Shown: piece by piece, positions 62,026 through 64,000 of the stretch
How positions within the stretch are numbered: position 1 is the stretch's first letter
Layout: each line of letters opens with the position of its first letter
From: Methylobacterium sp. BTF04
GTDB taxonomy: Bacteria; Pseudomonadota; Alphaproteobacteria; Rhizobiales; Beijerinckiaceae
DNA: 64,000 bases
NCBI RefSeq assembly: GCF_010692745.1
Contig: NZ_JAAHTB010000012.1
Span: 62,001-126,000 of the forward strand
Reading direction: 5' to 3'
Position numbers and translations under genes: made by a program
The notes under the pieces: generated by a model
What the model was told of the DNA's origin: nothing
Seen by the model: the letters and a program-made list of their open reading frames with translations, nothing else
Databases searched by the model: none

Positions 62026-62043
62026 GCCCGCATTCGTGCGGGC
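62026..62043. terminator. Stem-loop with TTCG tetraloop between HTH gene and integrase
   Basis: GCCCGCA-TTCG-TGCGGGC is a perfect 7-bp stem with a very stable tetraloop in the 130-bp gap upstream of the integrase. A T-run is lacking on both strands, so it may be an mRNA processing or attenuation element. Confidence 0.3.
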
Positions 62044-62132
62044 GTTTCGGATGGCGGACGCGAGGCGGATCTTCCGCCAAGTTGAACGCGCCCCGTGTCC
62101 GCCGCTCGCCGTCTCGCCTTGCCGCACACGGC

Positions 62133-63353
62133 TCAGGGTGAGACAGATCTCTTCGCCGCACGTCTCGGACGTGTGCGCTCCCGGCCCATGGCTTTCGCCT
62201 CGTCGAGCCGGTTCTGGAGAAGCGCTTGGGGCGAGGCATCGGAACTTTCCGAACCCTTCGCCGTCCTCGCCTCTCCGACCTCGTCGACACCCATCCGGCG
62301 GATTGCCAGCGGGGTCGTGAAGAACTTCCTCGCCACCACCGTGATCGCCAATCCGCCGTCGCGGCCTGCCGTCCTCAGGGTGTTGGTGGTGATCGGGCCG
62401 TCCGGCCAGAAAAGGGCCGCGGCCTCGGGCAGGGTCAGTAGCTCGTCATCGGTCCACTCCTCGCTCCGCGGCCGGTCCGCAACCCGTTGGGGTCGCTTCG
62501 GAAAAGGCCTGGCCGGCGTCGCCACGCGAGGCAACCCGCTTTCGATCGGCGGGTCAACGTCCAGGGTGAGGCCTCCGATTTTCGCGGCCTCGCCTTTCGT
62601 TGCGACCGTTTCGAAGGTCCGCTCGCAATCCTTGCGGTCCTTGAACTGGAATGCTTTTCCGTCATCGTATCCGACGTCTATGGAATGCTCGGAAAGCACT
62701 GGCAGGCCTGGGAAAAGTTCCAACTGCTCAAGCTCGTGCACCGGGTCCGGGACCTCGTCGGGACAATCCTTCAGATCGTCGGGACGATCCTTCGACGATC
62801 CTTGCGCGGACACGGCGACGGCAAAGGATCGCTCAATCGATGAGTCGATGATTTCCAGGGTTTTCGGGCCGAAACCTAAGTAGTCTGCAACTGGCAAGGT
62901 TTGGTCATGGGCCGACCCCGGGGATGCCGGACCGGCCGAAAACCGGTCGAAACCGGGACTCGACCGGGTTGGGCAACCGAACGAGTCCCGGGCTTGCCCC
63001 ACCAGCCGGGGGCCGGCCTGGGGGCCAACCTGCGCCATCGTGTCGGATCCGGTTCGCGCGGTCGCCTGTCCTACCGGGTCCACGGGCGGGAGCCCTGGGG
63101 ATGCCACTCGGGGCATCCTCTGGACATCATCCCGACCAGGGATGACGGCCATGGCTGGCTTAACTCCTCTGCCGTCTCCCTTGGCCTGCGACTTGTCATG
63201 CGCCGACACCGGTCTCGGTGCAGCGCCAACCGGTCCGGGCCTTGGGCGGACCCCGTCTGTCGCCGCCTGGGCGGGTCTCGCCTTCGCCTTGGTCGGGGGT
63301 CGGACGGGCGGGGCCTTATCCCACCCGAAAAAGCGGACGATCGCAGTGAGCAT
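62133..63353 (-). CDS. HTH (excisionase-like) island protein with low-complexity N-terminus
   Basis: A 406-residue protein from ATG 63353 (MLTAIVRFFGW). The first ~160 residues are Pro/Gly/Ala/Asp-rich and likely disordered; the middle has no recognisable motif; near the C-terminus LLTLPEAAALFWPDGPITTN starts a helix-turn-helix of the excisionase/MerR-like type (TNTLRTAGRDGGLAITVVAR). Immediately upstream of the tyrosine recombinase on the same strand, so it may be the recombination directionality factor or its regulator. Confidence 0.6.
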   Translation of the reverse strand: MLTAIVRFFGWDKAPPVRPPTKAKARPAQAATDGVRPRPGPVGAAPRPVSAHDKSQAKGDGRGVKPAMAVIPGRDDVQRMPRVASPGLPPVDPVGQATARTGSDTMAQVGPQAGPRLVGQARDSFGCPTRSSPGFDRFSAGPASPGSAHDQTLPVADYLGFGPKTLEIIDSSIERSFAVAVSAQGSSKDRPDDLKDCPDEVPDPVHELEQLELFPGLPVLSEHSIDVGYDDGKAFQFKDRKDCERTFETVATKGEAAKIGGLTLDVDPPIESGLPRVATPARPFPKRPQRVADRPRSEEWTDDELLTLPEAAALFWPDGPITTNTLRTAGRDGGLAITVVARKFFTTPLAIRRMGVDEVGEARTAKGSESSDASPQALLQNRLDEAKAMGRERTRPRRAAKRSVSP

Positions 63354-63659
63354 GGCTGAACCTCTCGCGTTGAGGTTCGAGTGAAGCCGTCCGATCCGGT
63401 ACCGCCAAATCGGGCCGCGCCACCGCGTCGGCACAGGCCATGGAGGTCATCCCACTTTCGCCCGCCGCCGCTGGATTGGACGCTAATCGGGCACGAATCA
63501 GGGGGCGTCGCGATCCTCGACATCGCGGCCCCGGTCAGGGCGCTGGGCAACGCAGGATCGCGACCTGGAAATTATAGTTGTCATCCCACTTGGAACAAAT
63601 CGTGAACGTGCTCTCATAGGAGCTTAGCCGGGATTCGTCCGGCTCACTGGATCACGTCT
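63354..63659. other. 306-bp gap, no gene found
   Basis: Only shadow frames. A 12-bp direct repeat GTCATCCCACTT occurs at 63446-63457 and 63580-63591, and the sequence near 63565-63600 is AT-rich, so a promoter region for one or both flanking divergent genes is likely. Confidence 0.35.
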
Positions 63660-64000
63660 ATGTCCCGCCCACCCGATAGGTACATTCAACCCGGACATCC
63701 CCCGTCGGCGACAGCACCCGCGTCGGTCCGCGCGACCCGGGTGCTCTCGTTAGCGACGGCCACGCGCGACTATGCCCGCTCACTCGATGCCGGGACCTTC
63801 GATCGACTGGGCTCATCGGACCTCCGCTACCTCTTTGAGGCGATGGGTCCCGAGCTGTGGGCCTGGCAGTACGCGCGACGCCTGACGCAGCAATCGGCCT
63901 GGCGGGCTCGGACGGAGGTCGACGAGCAGGTCGAGCGCGCCTTGGCCGCGCGAGCGATGACGGAGGGCATCGAGACGTGGGCAACCGCACTGACGGCGCT
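63660..64000 (+). CDS. Hypothetical island protein, 3' end outside window
   Basis: An open frame from ATG 63660 (MSRPPDRYIQPGHPPSATAP) runs off the right edge, giving at least 113 residues: a Pro/Ala-rich lead then a helical region (FDRLGSSDLRYLFEAMGPEL, RARTEVDEQVERALAARA). No family recognised. Coding is supported by its length and compositional bias only. Confidence 0.5.
   Translation, partial: MSRPPDRYIQPGHPPSATAPASVRATRVLSLATATRDYARSLDAGTFDRLGSSDLRYLFEAMGPELWAWQYARRLTQQSAWRARTEVDEQVERALAARAMTEGIETWATALTA

Larger units (their letters stand above)
53317..64000. mobile_element. Genomic island integrated in comM (right end outside window)
   Basis: From the comM break to the window edge the genes are a serine recombinase, regulators, a predicted defence operon, a tyrosine recombinase, an HTH protein and hypotheticals, with no core genes. 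The serine recombinase start lies ~50 bp from the break, as with serine-integrase elements next to their attachment site. The right junction and 5' comM half should lie beyond 64000. Confidence 0.8.

Noticed and set aside
63446..63591. 12-bp direct repeats as attachment-site duplication
   Set aside because: Short, within one intergenic region and not bounding any element; probably chance.

Overview
The window is high-GC alphaproteobacterial chromosome, most likely from Methylobacterium/Methylorubrum (Hyphomicrobiales). The basis is the GC-rich codon use, CpdR and CtrA/EcfG-type regulatory signals, a 721-residue large methylmalonyl-CoA mutase subunit, and the mix of RND/EmrAB pumps with long MHYT-GGDEF-EAL proteins. 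The genus is inferred; no 16S or other marker lies in the window.

Layout. 0-4.4 kb: translation genes infB (5' end cut off by the window), rbfA, truB. 4.4-8.7 kb: an M20 amidohydrolase, then copA-cueR copper efflux with a MerR-type operator. 8.7-11.4 kb: a small orphan ORF, a PhoR-like sensor kinase and a YbhN/LPG-synthase-like membrane protein. 11.6-20.4 kb: eight leftward genes packed into one apparent operon (inositol-3-phosphate synthase, HD-like protein, SAM methyltransferase, Gfo/Idh oxidoreductase, YcaO enzyme, xylose-isomerase-like TIM barrel, GT4 glycosyltransferase, PIG-L deacetylase). It looks like a biosynthetic pathway for an inositol-based pseudo-disaccharide with a YcaO tailoring step, and I do not recognise it as described. 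20.5-34.3 kb: lytic transglycosylase under a CtrA-type site, EmrAB pump, HdeD-like protein under an EcfG-type promoter, PBP1, MHYT/GGDEF/EAL protein, AMP nucleosidase, TrmO and an SGNH hydrolase. 34.3-40.4 kb: RND pump with two adaptor proteins and a divergent TetR. 40.4-52.2 kb: HDAC-like deacetylase, FAD oxidoreductase, GT21 glycosyltransferase, tRNA-Leu(CAA), YqaA/DedA, DsbB, DUF1178-nitrilase-glutaredoxin, CpdR, N-formylglutamate amidohydrolase, methylmalonyl-CoA mutase and a mannose-1-P guanylyltransferase.

From about 53.3 kb to the right edge the window is inside a genomic island. A large serine recombinase gene sits about 50 bp from the point where comM (yifB) is cut just before its Walker A motif; the 5' half of comM is not in the window. 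The island carries a frameshifted serine recombinase, a ribbon-helix-helix regulator next to a 28-bp inverted repeat pair, tandem 11-bp iteron-like repeats, an unrecognised 264-residue protein, a complete three-gene ABC-3C (DUF2326/MC6/CTD) predicted defence operon, a tyrosine recombinase and an HTH (excisionase-like) protein. Its right end is beyond the window.

The two most interesting systems are the YcaO/Ino1/GT4/PIG-L operon (11587-20357) and the ABC-3C operon inside the comM island (57108-60069).
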